From: Lachnospiraceae bacterium
Lineage (GTDB): Bacteria; Bacillota; Clostridia; Lachnospirales; Lachnospiraceae
DNA length: 5,424 nt
Direction of reading: 5' to 3'
NCBI GenBank assembly: GCA_017380975.1
Contig: JAFOCX010000206.1
Coordinates: 1-5,424 of the forward strand
Positions 1 to 5,424 of the stretch are shown piece by piece (positions within the stretch are counted from its first letter, which is position 1; the number at the start of each line of letters is the position of its first letter). The notes beneath the pieces were generated by a model. The model did no database searches and was not told the DNA's origin. It saw only the letters and a program-made list of their open reading frames with translations. The position numbers were made by a program, and so were the translations under genes.

Positions 1-1089
1 AACAGCAAGCGCATGCGCGAACTTTCCAAGAAGAGAGCGATTGCAGCAATGCCGGTCGCAGGAAGTTTCCGCAGCGTTGACTTCGTATTAAGTAATATGA
101 GCAACTCTCACATTCAGAGTGTTGCAGTTTTGACACAGTATAACTCCCGCTCCTTAAATGAGCACTTAAGTTCCTCCAAATGGTGGGATTTCGGTCGTAA
201 ACAGGGCGGTCTCTACGTGTTCCCGCCGACCATCACAGCGGAGCACAATGACTGGTACCGCGGCACAGCAGATGCCCTTTACCAGAACCTGGACTTCTTA
301 AAGAGGAGCCATGAACCGTACGTTGTGATCGCAGCCGGTGACGGTGTTTACAAGCTGGACTACAACAAAGTTCTTGAATATCATATTGAGAAAAAAGCAG
401 ATATTACGATCGTTTGCAAAGACATGCCGGCAGGCGTGGATGTGACACGTTTCGGTATGGTGAAGACAAATGATGACGGAAGGATCATTGATTTCGAAGA
501 GAAACCGATGGTGGCAGATTCCACAACCATTTCCTGCGGTATTTACGTGATCCGTCGTCGTCAGCTGATCGAACTGCTCGAGAGAAGCGCAGGAGAAGGT
601 CACTTTGACTTCGTAAAAGATATTCTTGTTCGTTACAAAAATGTAAAACGAATCTACGCATATAAGATGGAAACTTATTGGAACAATATCGCATCTGTAG
701 ATGCATATTACCAGACCAATATGGATTTCTTAAAACCGGATATCCGCAGATACTTCTTCAGAGAGTACCCGGATATTTACTCCAAGATCGACGATCTGCC
801 GCCGGCAAAATACAATCCGGGCGCAGATGTGAAGAACAGCCTTGTTTCCAGCGGATGTATCTTAAACGGTAAGGTAGAGAACTCCCTTCTGTTTAAGAAA
901 GTATTTATCGGAAACAATTGCGTGATCAAAAATTCCATCATTCTCAATGACGTTTATATTGGGGATAACACCGTCATTGAGAACTGTATCGTAGAAAGCC
1001 GTGCAACGATCCGCGCGAACACAACCTATATCGGACAGCCGAACGATATCAAGGTCATCGTTGAGGAGAACGAGCGATACACATTGTAA
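1..1089 (+). CDS. glgD: GlgD, regulatory subunit of glucose-1-phosphate adenylyltransferase (5' partial)
   Basis: GlgD partners the catalytic GlgC in making ADP-glucose from ATP and glucose-1-phosphate, the committed step of cytoplasmic glycogen synthesis. The window opens inside the gene: codons 1-12 read NSKR in frame before the first ATG at 13, matching the end of the family's N-terminal LAGG-N-S-x-R-M segment, so that ATG is internal and only a short N-terminus is missing. The window holds 362 residues. In window residue numbers, the nucleotidyltransferase fold shows DWYRGTADA (84-91 region), GDGVYKLDY (about 113-121) and FEEKP (about 165-169). A left-handed beta-helix with hexapeptide-like repeats (VFIGNN, VYIGDN) fills about 275-345. 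The SKRMRELSKKRAIAAMPVAG start is GlgD-like; GlgC has a GRGTRL-type loop, so this is the regulatory paralogue. In relatives glgC usually lies just upstream, here outside the window. spoVG follows after 41 bp with no terminator between, so the two are probably cotranscribed. Confidence 0.93.
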   Translation, partial: NSKRMRELSKKRAIAAMPVAGSFRSVDFVLSNMSNSHIQSVAVLTQYNSRSLNEHLSSSKWWDFGRKQGGLYVFPPTITAEHNDWYRGTADALYQNLDFLKRSHEPYVVIAAGDGVYKLDYNKVLEYHIEKKADITIVCKDMPAGVDVTRFGMVKTNDDGRIIDFEEKPMVADSTTISCGIYVIRRRQLIELLERSAGEGHFDFVKDILVRYKNVKRIYAYKMETYWNNIASVDAYYQTNMDFLKPDIRRYFFREYPDIYSKIDDLPPAKYNPGADVKNSLVSSGCILNGKVENSLLFKKVFIGNNCVIKNSIILNDVYIGDNTVIENCIVESRATIRANTTYIGQPNDIKVIVEENERYTL

Positions 1090-1130
1090 TAGAAGGGGTT
1101 TAGCAGGAAGCTATCAGGGGGAGGTTATTT

Positions 1131-1400
1131 ATGCAGGTAACAGATGTACGAGTGAGAAAGATTGAGAAGGAAGGCAAGATGAAAGCGATCGTGTCCATCA
1201 CACTGGACAATGAATTCGTAATCCACGATATTAAGGTCATTGAAGGGGAAAAGGGCCTGTTTATCGCAATGCCGAGCAGAAAGGCAGCAGACGGAGAGTA
1301 CCGCGACATCGCTCATCCGATCAATTCCGGAACACGCGACATGATCCAGAAAGTGATCCTTGAAAAATACGAGATGACAACTCTGGAAACAGAATCATAA
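1131..1400 (+). CDS. spoVG: SpoVG, septation/sporulation regulatory protein
   Basis: This is a small cytoplasmic nucleic-acid-binding regulator. In Bacillus and relatives SpoVG influences asymmetric septation, sporulation and other stationary-phase traits, and homologues bind RNA and DNA. At 89 residues it is slightly shorter than the 97-residue B. subtilis protein, the difference lying in the variable acidic tail. The conserved core is obvious: [11 protein letters not shown] at the start, [20 protein letters not shown] (residues 17-36), [10 protein letters not shown] (43-52) and [13 protein letters not shown] (about 58-70). The start is fixed by a very strong ribosome binding site, AGGGGGAGG at 1116-1124, six bases before the ATG. 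It lies 41 bp after glgD, with no promoter or terminator seen between, so it probably forms the tail of a glg operon. A strong intrinsic terminator follows 13 bases after the stop. Confidence 0.96.
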   Translation: MQVTDVRVRKIEKEGKMKAIVSITLDNEFVIHDIKVIEGEKGLFIAMPSRKAADGEYRDIAHPINSGTRDMIQKVILEKYEMTTLETES

Positions 1401-1413
1401 TCAAACAAATCCG

Positions 1414-1455
1414 GGATCCTGCAGTCTGTGAAAAACAGATTGCAGGATTCTTTTT
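1414..1455 (+). terminator. Intrinsic terminator after spoVG
   Basis: The left arm 1416-1429 pairs with the right arm 1435-1448 over 14 bp with one G-U pair, around a GAAAA loop (1430-1434). Two more pairs (1414-1450 and 1415-1449, the second a G-U) extend the base. Five T's follow at once (1451-1455). It should end the glgD-spoVG transcript and insulate it from the purine control region that starts only 9 bp later. Confidence 0.93.
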
Positions 1456-1463
1456 AAAGACAC

Positions 1464-1492
1464 TTGATTTTCCGAAAAAGTTGTGATAACAT
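1464..1492 (+). promoter_or_regulatory. Sigma-A-type promoter (extended -10) driving the ZTP riboswitch leader
   Basis: A -35-like TTGATT (1464-1469) is followed by a 17-bp spacer and a -10-like TAACAT (1487-1492). TG at 1484-1485 gives an extended -10 (TGnTAACAT). A start about 7 bases after the -10 falls near 1499, the base before the first paired position of the riboswitch. This agreement between two independently recognised elements strengthens both. Confidence 0.75.
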
Positions 1493-1499
1493 GACAAAT

Positions 1500-1567
1500 G
1501 TCACACGACTGACGGAAAAAGTGGATAACCACGGGGAGTGTGACTGTAGATAGCCGACCGTCTGGGC
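1500..1567 (+). promoter_or_regulatory. ZTP/ZMP riboswitch aptamer (pfl motif)
   Basis: The RNA has the pfl architecture. P1 is GTCACAC (1500-1506) with GTGTGAC (1538-1544), 7 perfect pairs. P2 is GTGG (1521-1524) with CCAC (1529-1532) closed by ATAA, followed by the conserved CGGGGAG. The second subdomain is P3, GCC (1553-1555) with GGC (1565-1567), whose loop carries GACCGTCTGG. The usual family sequence has UGGCGG pairing with CCGCC as a pseudoknot. Here GACGG (1511-1515) pairs perfectly with CCGTC (1558-1562), a compensated change that supports the fold. Known role of the family: ZMP and ZTP, which build up when 10-formyl-THF is short, stabilise the aptamer and switch expression of purine and one-carbon genes on. 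The neighbours purC and fhs fit that regulon. Assignment is from recalled consensus and hand folding. Confidence 0.9.
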
Positions 1568-1596
1568 AAGAGATCGCCTGGAGTGTCGGTTTTTTT
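1554..1596 (+). terminator. Riboswitch-controlled intrinsic terminator (expression platform)
   Basis: CCGAC (1554-1558) pairs with GTCGG (1585-1589). After a 2x2 internal loop, TCTGGGC (1561-1567) pairs with GCCTGGA (1576-1582), with two G-U pairs, around the loop 1568-1575. Seven T's follow (1590-1596). The left arm uses the same bases as P3 and the pseudoknot strand of the aptamer (1553-1567), so ligand-bound aptamer and terminator cannot coexist. This predicts a transcriptional ON switch: no ZMP/ZTP gives termination, ligand gives read-through. Confidence 0.88.
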
Positions 1597-1706
1597 GTTT
1601 TTCAGAAAACCTCGCTAAAAAGCTGAAAATAAAATGGTATGTGAAATTTGCCGAATCATATACTTTTATCTGCAAATTTTTCGTCTATAAAACGATAAAC
1701 GAGATA

Positions 1707-1735
1707 TTGAAAATGTCATGCCAATCCGTTATAAT
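1707..1735 (+). promoter_or_regulatory. Near-consensus sigma-A promoter for purC
   Basis: TTGAAA (1707-1712), a 17-bp spacer and a perfect TATAAT (1730-1735) lie in a very AT-rich setting. Transcription should start near 1742, leaving a leader of about 64 bases without the riboswitch. This is the better of the two promoters by consensus match, so purC and the genes behind it probably have a ZTP-independent supply of transcript. Confidence 0.82.
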
Positions 1736-1749
1736 TATAATGGATAAAA

Positions 1750-1760
1750 AGGTAATACCT
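1750..1760. repeat. Short perfect inverted repeat downstream of the purC promoter
   Basis: AGGTA-A-TACCT is a perfect 11-bp palindrome with a single central base, at about +9 to +19 of the transcript predicted from the promoter at 1707-1735. Its position would suit a repressor operator, but I do not recognise the binding protein. A perfect repeat this short can arise by chance. Confidence 0.35.
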
Positions 1761-1805
1761 GATTAGTAAAAGGTTGTAATTTATATTAAATAAGGAGAAT
1801 CTACT

Positions 1806-2492
1806 ATGGAGAAGAAACTTGTGTACACTGGTAAGACAAAAAATGTTTACGCACTTGAGAACGGCAACTATCTTTTAAAATTTAAAGATGATTGCACAGG
1901 CAAAGACGGCGTATTTGATCCGGGCGAGAACTCCGTTGGTCTTACAATCGATGGCGTTGGTGATGTAAACCTTCGTATGTCCATCTATTTCTTCGAGAAG
2001 ATCAATGCAGCTGGCATCAGAACACACTATGTGAACGCAAACCTTGAAGATACAACAATGGAAGTGCTTCCGGCAAAAGTATTTGGCCAGGGTCTCGAAG
2101 TTATCTGCCGTCATAAAGCAGTAGGAAGCTTCATCCGTCGTTATGGTCAGTACATCGAAGCTGGTGCAGATCTTCCGGCTTACGTTGAGACAACATTTAA
2201 GAACGACGAGTTAGGCGATCCGCTCGTAACAAAAGATGCTCTTGCAGCATTAGGCGTTATGACAGAGGCTCAGTATGACTCCATGAAAGATATGACACAG
2301 AAGATCACACAGATCGTTGCAGATGACCTGAAAGAAAAAGGCATGGTTCTTTACGATATCAAGTTCGAGTATGGTTATGATGCAGACGGCAATGTAATGC
2401 TCATCGACGAGATCGCATCCGGCAATATGCGTGTTTATAAAGATGGTCAGTACATCGATCCGATGACTCTTTCTGAGCTGTTCTTTGCATAA
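1806..2492 (+). CDS. purC: PurC, phosphoribosylaminoimidazole-succinocarboxamide (SAICAR) synthase
   Basis: PurC joins CAIR and aspartate with ATP to give SAICAR, a late step of cytoplasmic de novo purine synthesis; PurB then releases AICAR (ZMP). The 228 residues are close to the usual 235-240. Family landmarks: the glycine-rich YTGKTKNVY (7-15, canonical YxGKxKxVY), [16 protein letters not shown] (97-112, canonical EVVVRNxAAGS), [10 protein letters not shown] (132-141), and the ATP/metal signature LYDIKFEYG (182-190, usually DFKLEFG) with DEI at 201-203. Two parts are unusual. The early loop reads [15 protein letters not shown] (31-45) where TAFNGxKKG is typical. The segment after DEI is ASGNMRVY (204-211), where SPDTCRLWD is usual, and the usual helical C-terminal tail is shortened. 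AAGGAG at 1792-1797, 8 bases before the ATG, fixes the start. guaB follows after 59 bp with no terminator seen, so the two are probably cotranscribed. Confidence 0.92.
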   Translation: MEKKLVYTGKTKNVYALENGNYLLKFKDDCTGKDGVFDPGENSVGLTIDGVGDVNLRMSIYFFEKINAAGIRTHYVNANLEDTTMEVLPAKVFGQGLEVICRHKAVGSFIRRYGQYIEAGADLPAYVETTFKNDELGDPLVTKDALAALGVMTEAQYDSMKDMTQKITQIVADDLKEKGMVLYDIKFEYGYDADGNVMLIDEIASGNMRVYKDGQYIDPMTLSELFFA

Positions 2493-2551
2493 AATTAGAT
2501 TTTAGAGTAGGTAACTGTTTTATACGACAAATGATAGCGAGGTAGATAGAA

Positions 2552-4060
2552 ATGGCATTTTATTATTCCGAACCGTCCCGTACATTTAATGAGTATTTAT
2601 TAGTTCCGGGCTTTTCTTCCAAAGAGTGTACACCGGCAAATGTTACACTGAAGACTCCGGTTGTTAAATACAACAAACGTGCTGGCGAAGAGTGTCCGTT
2701 AACAATGAATATTCCGATGGTATCTGCAGTTATGCAGTCTGTATCCGGCGAGAAGATGGGTGTTGCTCTTGCGAAAGAGGGCGGTATCGCATTTATTTAT
2801 GTTTCTCAGCCGATCGACCAGCAGGCAGAGATGGTTCGTCGCGTTAAAAATAACAAAGCTGGTTTCGTAGTGAGCGATTCCAACTTACGTCTTGACAATA
2901 CAATGGCAGAAGTGGTTGCTCTCAAAGAGCGTACAGGCCACTCCACAATGGCTGTTACTGATGATGGTACAGGCACAGGCAAATTACTTGGTATCGTTAC
3001 AAGCCGTGACTACCGTGTAAGCCGTATGGATCCGACTACTCCGGTATCTGCATTTATGACTCCGTTAGAGAAGCTCGTATATGCTCCGGAAGGAACATCA
3101 TTAAAAGAAGCAAACGATATCATCTGGGAGCACAAATTAAACGCTCTTCCGATCGTTGGCAAAGACGGCAATCTGGTTTCCTTCGTATTCCGTAAGGACT
3201 ATGATTTCCATAAGAGCAATCCGTTAGAGTTATTAGATTCCGACAAACGTTACATCGTTGGTGCAGGTATCAATACTCGTGACTACGCTGAGCGTGTTCC
3301 GGCTCTTGTAGAGGCTGGTGTTGACGTACTCGTTATTGACTCTTCCGAGGGTTATTCCGAGTGGCAGGCTATGACTTTAAAGTGGATCCGTGATCACTAC
3401 GGCGACACAGTTAAAGTTGGTGCTGGTAACGTTGTTGACGGTGAAGGTTTCCGTTATCTTGTAGAGGCTGGTGCTGACTTCGTTAAGATCGGTATCGGCG
3501 GCGGTTCCATCTGTATCACACGTGAAACAAAAGGTATTGGCCGCGGTCAGGCTACAGCAGTTATCGATGTAGCAGCAGAGCGTGACAAATACTACGAAGA
3601 AACAGGTATCTATGTACCGATCTGCTCCGACGGCGGTATCGTACATGATTATCATATGACTCTGGCTCTTGCTATGGGTTCTGACTTCTGCATGTTAGGC
3701 CGTTATTTCTCCAGATTTGACGAATCCCCGACAAGCAAAGTTATGGTAAATGGCAATTACATGAAAGAGTATTGGGGCGAGGGCAGTGCGCGTGCTCGTA
3801 ACTGGCAGCGTTATGACCTTGGCGGCGCAGGCAAGCTCAGCTTCGAAGAGGGTGTAGACTCTTACGTTCCGTATGCAGGCGCTCTTTCTGATGGTGTTGC
3901 TATCACTTTAGCTAAGATCCGTTCTACAATGTGTAACTGTGGCGCGTTATCTCTTCCGGAGTTACGCGACAAGGCGAAATTAACTCTTGTTTCCGCAGTT
4001 TCCATCGTTGAGGGCGGTGCACATGATGTACAGTTGAAGGATTCCTCCGCTGTAAAATAA
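2552..4060 (+). CDS. guaB: IMP dehydrogenase, divergent Tritrichomonas-like type
   Basis: The enzyme oxidises IMP to XMP with NAD+, the committed step toward GMP, in the cytoplasm. Its 502 residues begin with the barrel segment carrying [15 protein letters not shown] (55-69). A CBS-pair (Bateman) insertion covers about 103-222. The barrel then resumes with VIDSSEG (261-267, NAD-binding Asp263) and [14 protein letters not shown] (287-300). The catalytic loop is [20 protein letters not shown] (314-333), with the nucleophile Cys321. The mobile flap has KEYWGEGS (405-412) and NWQRYD with Arg420/Tyr421. Usual bacterial and human enzymes have GPGSICTTR and YRGMGS, so this is a different clade. It closely resembles, from memory, the T. 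foetus enzyme (catalytic Cys319, flap Arg418/Tyr419, the same +2 offset throughout). The GAGG ribosome binding site is at 2539-2542. The gap to purC is 59 bp with no clear promoter of its own. Confidence 0.95.
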   Translation: MAFYYSEPSRTFNEYLLVPGFSSKECTPANVTLKTPVVKYNKRAGEECPLTMNIPMVSAVMQSVSGEKMGVALAKEGGIAFIYVSQPIDQQAEMVRRVKNNKAGFVVSDSNLRLDNTMAEVVALKERTGHSTMAVTDDGTGTGKLLGIVTSRDYRVSRMDPTTPVSAFMTPLEKLVYAPEGTSLKEANDIIWEHKLNALPIVGKDGNLVSFVFRKDYDFHKSNPLELLDSDKRYIVGAGINTRDYAERVPALVEAGVDVLVIDSSEGYSEWQAMTLKWIRDHYGDTVKVGAGNVVDGEGFRYLVEAGADFVKIGIGGGSICITRETKGIGRGQATAVIDVAAERDKYYEETGIYVPICSDGGIVHDYHMTLALAMGSDFCMLGRYFSRFDESPTSKVMVNGNYMKEYWGEGSARARNWQRYDLGGAGKLSFEEGVDSYVPYAGALSDGVAITLAKIRSTMCNCGALSLPELRDKAKLTLVSAVSIVEGGAHDVQLKDSSAVK

Positions 4061-4092
4061 TTATTTGGGAAGAACTCTTCACTGAAATGTTT

Positions 4093-4130
4093 TGCGGCCG
4101 ATAGACCTTCTGTCGGCCGCATCGAGTTTT
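4093..4130 (+). terminator. GC-rich hairpin between guaB and fhs (possible partial terminator)
   Basis: TGCGGCCGATAG (4093-4104) pairs with CTGTCGGCCGCA (4110-4121) over 12 bp (one G-U) around a 5-base loop. The T-run is poor: only four T's (4127-4130), set off from the stem by TCGAG. It begins 32 bases after the guaB stop and ends shortly before the fhs ribosome binding site. It may end part of the upstream transcript, or act as an RNA 3'-end or processing signal that sets fhs at a different level. Confidence 0.55.
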
Positions 4131-4150
4131 AAGAAAGTAGGAGAATTCTA

Positions 4151-5424
4151 ATGTCTTATAAGTCTGATATTGAAATTGCACAGGAGTGCACGAAAAAGAA
4201 AATTACTGAGATCGCAGTTGTTGCAGGTGTAGAAGAGAAATATCTGGAACAGTACGGCAACTACAAGGCAAAGGTTGACTATGCTCTTTTAAGAGACAAG
4301 GCAGACGAGCCGAACGGCAAACTGATCCTTGTAACAGCGATTAACCCGACTCCGGCAGGTGAAGGTAAGACAACAACAACGGTTGGTCTTGCTGACGGTC
4401 TTCGCAAGATCGGTAAAAAGTCTGTGGTTGCACTTCGTGAGCCGTCCCTTGGTCCGGTATTCGGTGTAAAGGGTGGCGCTGCAGGCGGCGGTTATGCACA
4501 GGTAGTTCCGATGGAGGATATCAACCTTCATTTTACAGGTGATTTCCATGCGATCGGTGCTGCAAACAACCTTCTTGCTGCAATGTTAGATAACCACATT
4601 CAGCAGGGCAACAGCCTTGGCATTGATCCGAGAAAGATCACATGGAAAAGAGCTGTTGATATGAACGACAGACAGCTTAGAAATATCGTAGACGGTCTTG
4701 GCGGAAAACCGAACGGAACTCCGCGTGAGGACGGTTTTGATATTACAGTTGCATCTGAGGTAATGGCGGTACTCTGCCTTGCAAGCGATATCACAGACTT
4801 AAAGGAAAGACTTTCCAGAATTATCGTTGCATATACTTATGATGACAAGCCGGTAACTGCAGGTCAGTTAAAGGCTCAGGGTGCGATGGCAGCCCTCTTA
4901 AAAGATGCTTTAAAACCGAACCTGGTTCAGACTCTCGAAGGTACACCGGCGTTCATCCACGGCGGTCCGTTCGCGAACATTGCTCACGGATGTAACTCCG
5001 TAACAGCAACAAGAATGGCGATGAAGTTAGGCGATTACGCAGTAACTGAGGCTGGTTTCGGTGCTGACCTTGGTGCTGAGAAGTTCCTTGATATCAAGTG
5101 CCGTATGGCAGGTCTCACACCGTCCGTAGTGGTTGTTGTAGCAACAGTACGTGCTCTGAAACACCACGGCGGCGTTGCAAAGGCTGACCTCAACAATGAG
5201 AACCTTGTTGCTCTCGAGGCAGGTCTTCCGAACCTCCTTCAGCATGTTGAGAATATCACAAAGGTATTCAAATTACCGTGTGTGGTTGCGATCAACGCGT
5301 TCCCTACAGATACTGAGGCAGAATTAAAGCTTGTTGAAGAGAAATGTCATGAGCTTGGCGTTAACGTAGCTCTTTCCGAAGTTTGGGCAAAGGGCGGCGA
5401 AGGCGGAAAAGCACTCGCTGAGGA
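4151..5424 (+). CDS. fhs: Fhs, formate-tetrahydrofolate ligase (10-formyl-THF synthetase), 3' partial
   Basis: Fhs uses ATP to join formate and tetrahydrofolate into 10-formyl-THF, which feeds the two formyl-transfer steps of purine synthesis, initiator tRNA formylation and, in acetogens, the Wood-Ljungdahl methyl branch. The reading frame stays open to the window end: 424 residues of a family that is usually about 555. Visible motifs: the P-loop-like [13 protein letters not shown] (65-77), [20 protein letters not shown] (96-115), the strongly conserved [16 protein letters not shown] (127-142), [17 protein letters not shown] (268-284) and [13 protein letters not shown] (300-312). The start is set by AGGAG at 4139-4143, seven bases before the ATG. 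The 90-bp gap to guaB carries a hairpin (4093-4121) but no clear promoter, so fhs probably depends at least partly on read-through from purC-guaB. Its link to 10-formyl-THF fits the ZTP riboswitch upstream of the cluster. Confidence 0.97.
   Translation, partial: MSYKSDIEIAQECTKKKITEIAVVAGVEEKYLEQYGNYKAKVDYALLRDKADEPNGKLILVTAINPTPAGEGKTTTTVGLADGLRKIGKKSVVALREPSLGPVFGVKGGAAGGGYAQVVPMEDINLHFTGDFHAIGAANNLLAAMLDNHIQQGNSLGIDPRKITWKRAVDMNDRQLRNIVDGLGGKPNGTPREDGFDITVASEVMAVLCLASDITDLKERLSRIIVAYTYDDKPVTAGQLKAQGAMAALLKDALKPNLVQTLEGTPAFIHGGPFANIAHGCNSVTATRMAMKLGDYAVTEAGFGADLGAEKFLDIKCRMAGLTPSVVVVVATVRALKHHGGVAKADLNNENLVALEAGLPNLLQHVENITKVFKLPCVVAINAFPTDTEAELKLVEEKCHELGVNVALSEVWAKGGEGGKALAE

Larger units (their letters stand above)
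1597..1805 (+). other. AT-rich leader between the riboswitch terminator and purC
   Basis: This 209-bp non-coding stretch lies downstream of the riboswitch. It holds a weak 7-bp stem (TTTTCAG at 1599-1605 with CTGAAAA at 1623-1629, 17-base loop), which is not convincing as a terminator. It also holds a strong promoter (1707-1735), a short inverted repeat (1750-1760) and the purC ribosome binding site AAGGAG (1792-1797). No second terminator is seen, so transcripts that escape the riboswitch could reach purC. The only start-to-stop frame I noticed is 18 codons long without a ribosome binding site. Confidence 0.6.

Noticed and set aside
13..15. ATG at 13 as the start of the first gene
   Set aside because: The frame is open to base 1 and the codons before it (NSKR) match conserved GlgD sequence, so the true start lies before the window.
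1599..1629. Weak stem TTTTCAG/CTGAAAA as a second terminator
   Set aside because: It is only 7 bp, mostly A-T, has a 17-base loop and is not followed by a T-run.
1652..1683. CGAA (1652-1655) and inverted TTCG (1680-1683) as a PurR-type PurBox pair
   Set aside because: The spacing of 24 bases and the poor flanking match do not fit the Bacillus PurBox as I know it; four-base matches are expected by chance.
1634..1690. 18-codon open frame in the purC leader
   Set aside because: No ribosome binding site precedes it, it overlaps the region just before a promoter, and the peptide has no recognisable character.
1736..1741. Second TATAAT directly after the first one in the purC promoter
   Set aside because: It would lie 23 bp from the TTGAAA, too far; the first copy gives the ideal 17-bp spacing.
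2410..2551. Frameshift as the cause of the unusual PurC C-terminus
   Set aside because: The other frames show no SPDTCRLWD-like sequence, and the bases after the stop are AT-rich with stops; the ending reads as a genuine variant.
2493..2551. A separate promoter for guaB
   Set aside because: Only AT-rich hexamer fragments at poor spacing (TTTAGA, then TATACG about 14 bp on) are present; cotranscription with purC is simpler.
3377..3655. Reverse-strand open frames inside guaB, and similar ones inside glgD and fhs
   Set aside because: They lie wholly within well-supported genes on the other strand, have Cys-rich, low-information translations and lack ribosome binding sites.

Overview
The window reads as chromosomal core-metabolism DNA from an anaerobic Firmicute, most likely a Clostridia/Lachnospiraceae-type organism. 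The grounds are the GlgD-type regulatory subunit (a Firmicutes protein), a SpoVG homologue, strong AGGAG-type ribosome binding sites, sigma-A-like promoters, an fhs gene and a ZTP-type riboswitch. All five genes are on the + strand. I see no mobile element, tRNA, rRNA or CRISPR array. Taxonomy is inferred from gene content and recalled family resemblance; no search was run.

Region 1 (1-1455): the 3' part of glgD (glycogen synthesis; its start lies before the window), then 41 bp later spoVG (small RNA/DNA-binding regulator). A very good intrinsic terminator (1414-1455) closes this unit.

Region 2 (1456-1805): a 350-bp control region. An extended -10 promoter (1464-1492) should start transcription at about 1499. 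That is where the first stem of a ZTP/ZMP (pfl) riboswitch begins (1500-1567). The riboswitch overlaps its own intrinsic terminator (1554-1596). About 110 bp further on lies a second, near-consensus promoter (1707-1735) that starts inside the leader and bypasses the riboswitch. An 11-bp perfect inverted repeat sits just after its predicted start.

Region 3 (1806-5424): purC (SAICAR synthetase), guaB (IMP dehydrogenase) and fhs (formate-tetrahydrofolate ligase, cut by the window end). A GC-rich hairpin with a poor U-tract separates guaB from fhs, so the last gene may be only partly coupled. The genes fit one theme. ZMP accumulates when 10-formyl-tetrahydrofolate is short; Fhs makes 10-formyl-THF, PurC makes the precursor of ZMP, and GuaB takes IMP to the guanine branch.

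The most unusual items are: a riboswitch whose ON signal would raise synthesis of its own ligand precursor (purC), with an unregulated promoter downstream of it; a divergent IMP dehydrogenase of the type known from the protist Tritrichomonas foetus; a PurC with a non-canonical substrate loop and C-terminus; and near-exclusive use of CCG for proline (53 of 54 by hand count) in a sequence of moderate GC. I did not find evidence of a wholly new system.
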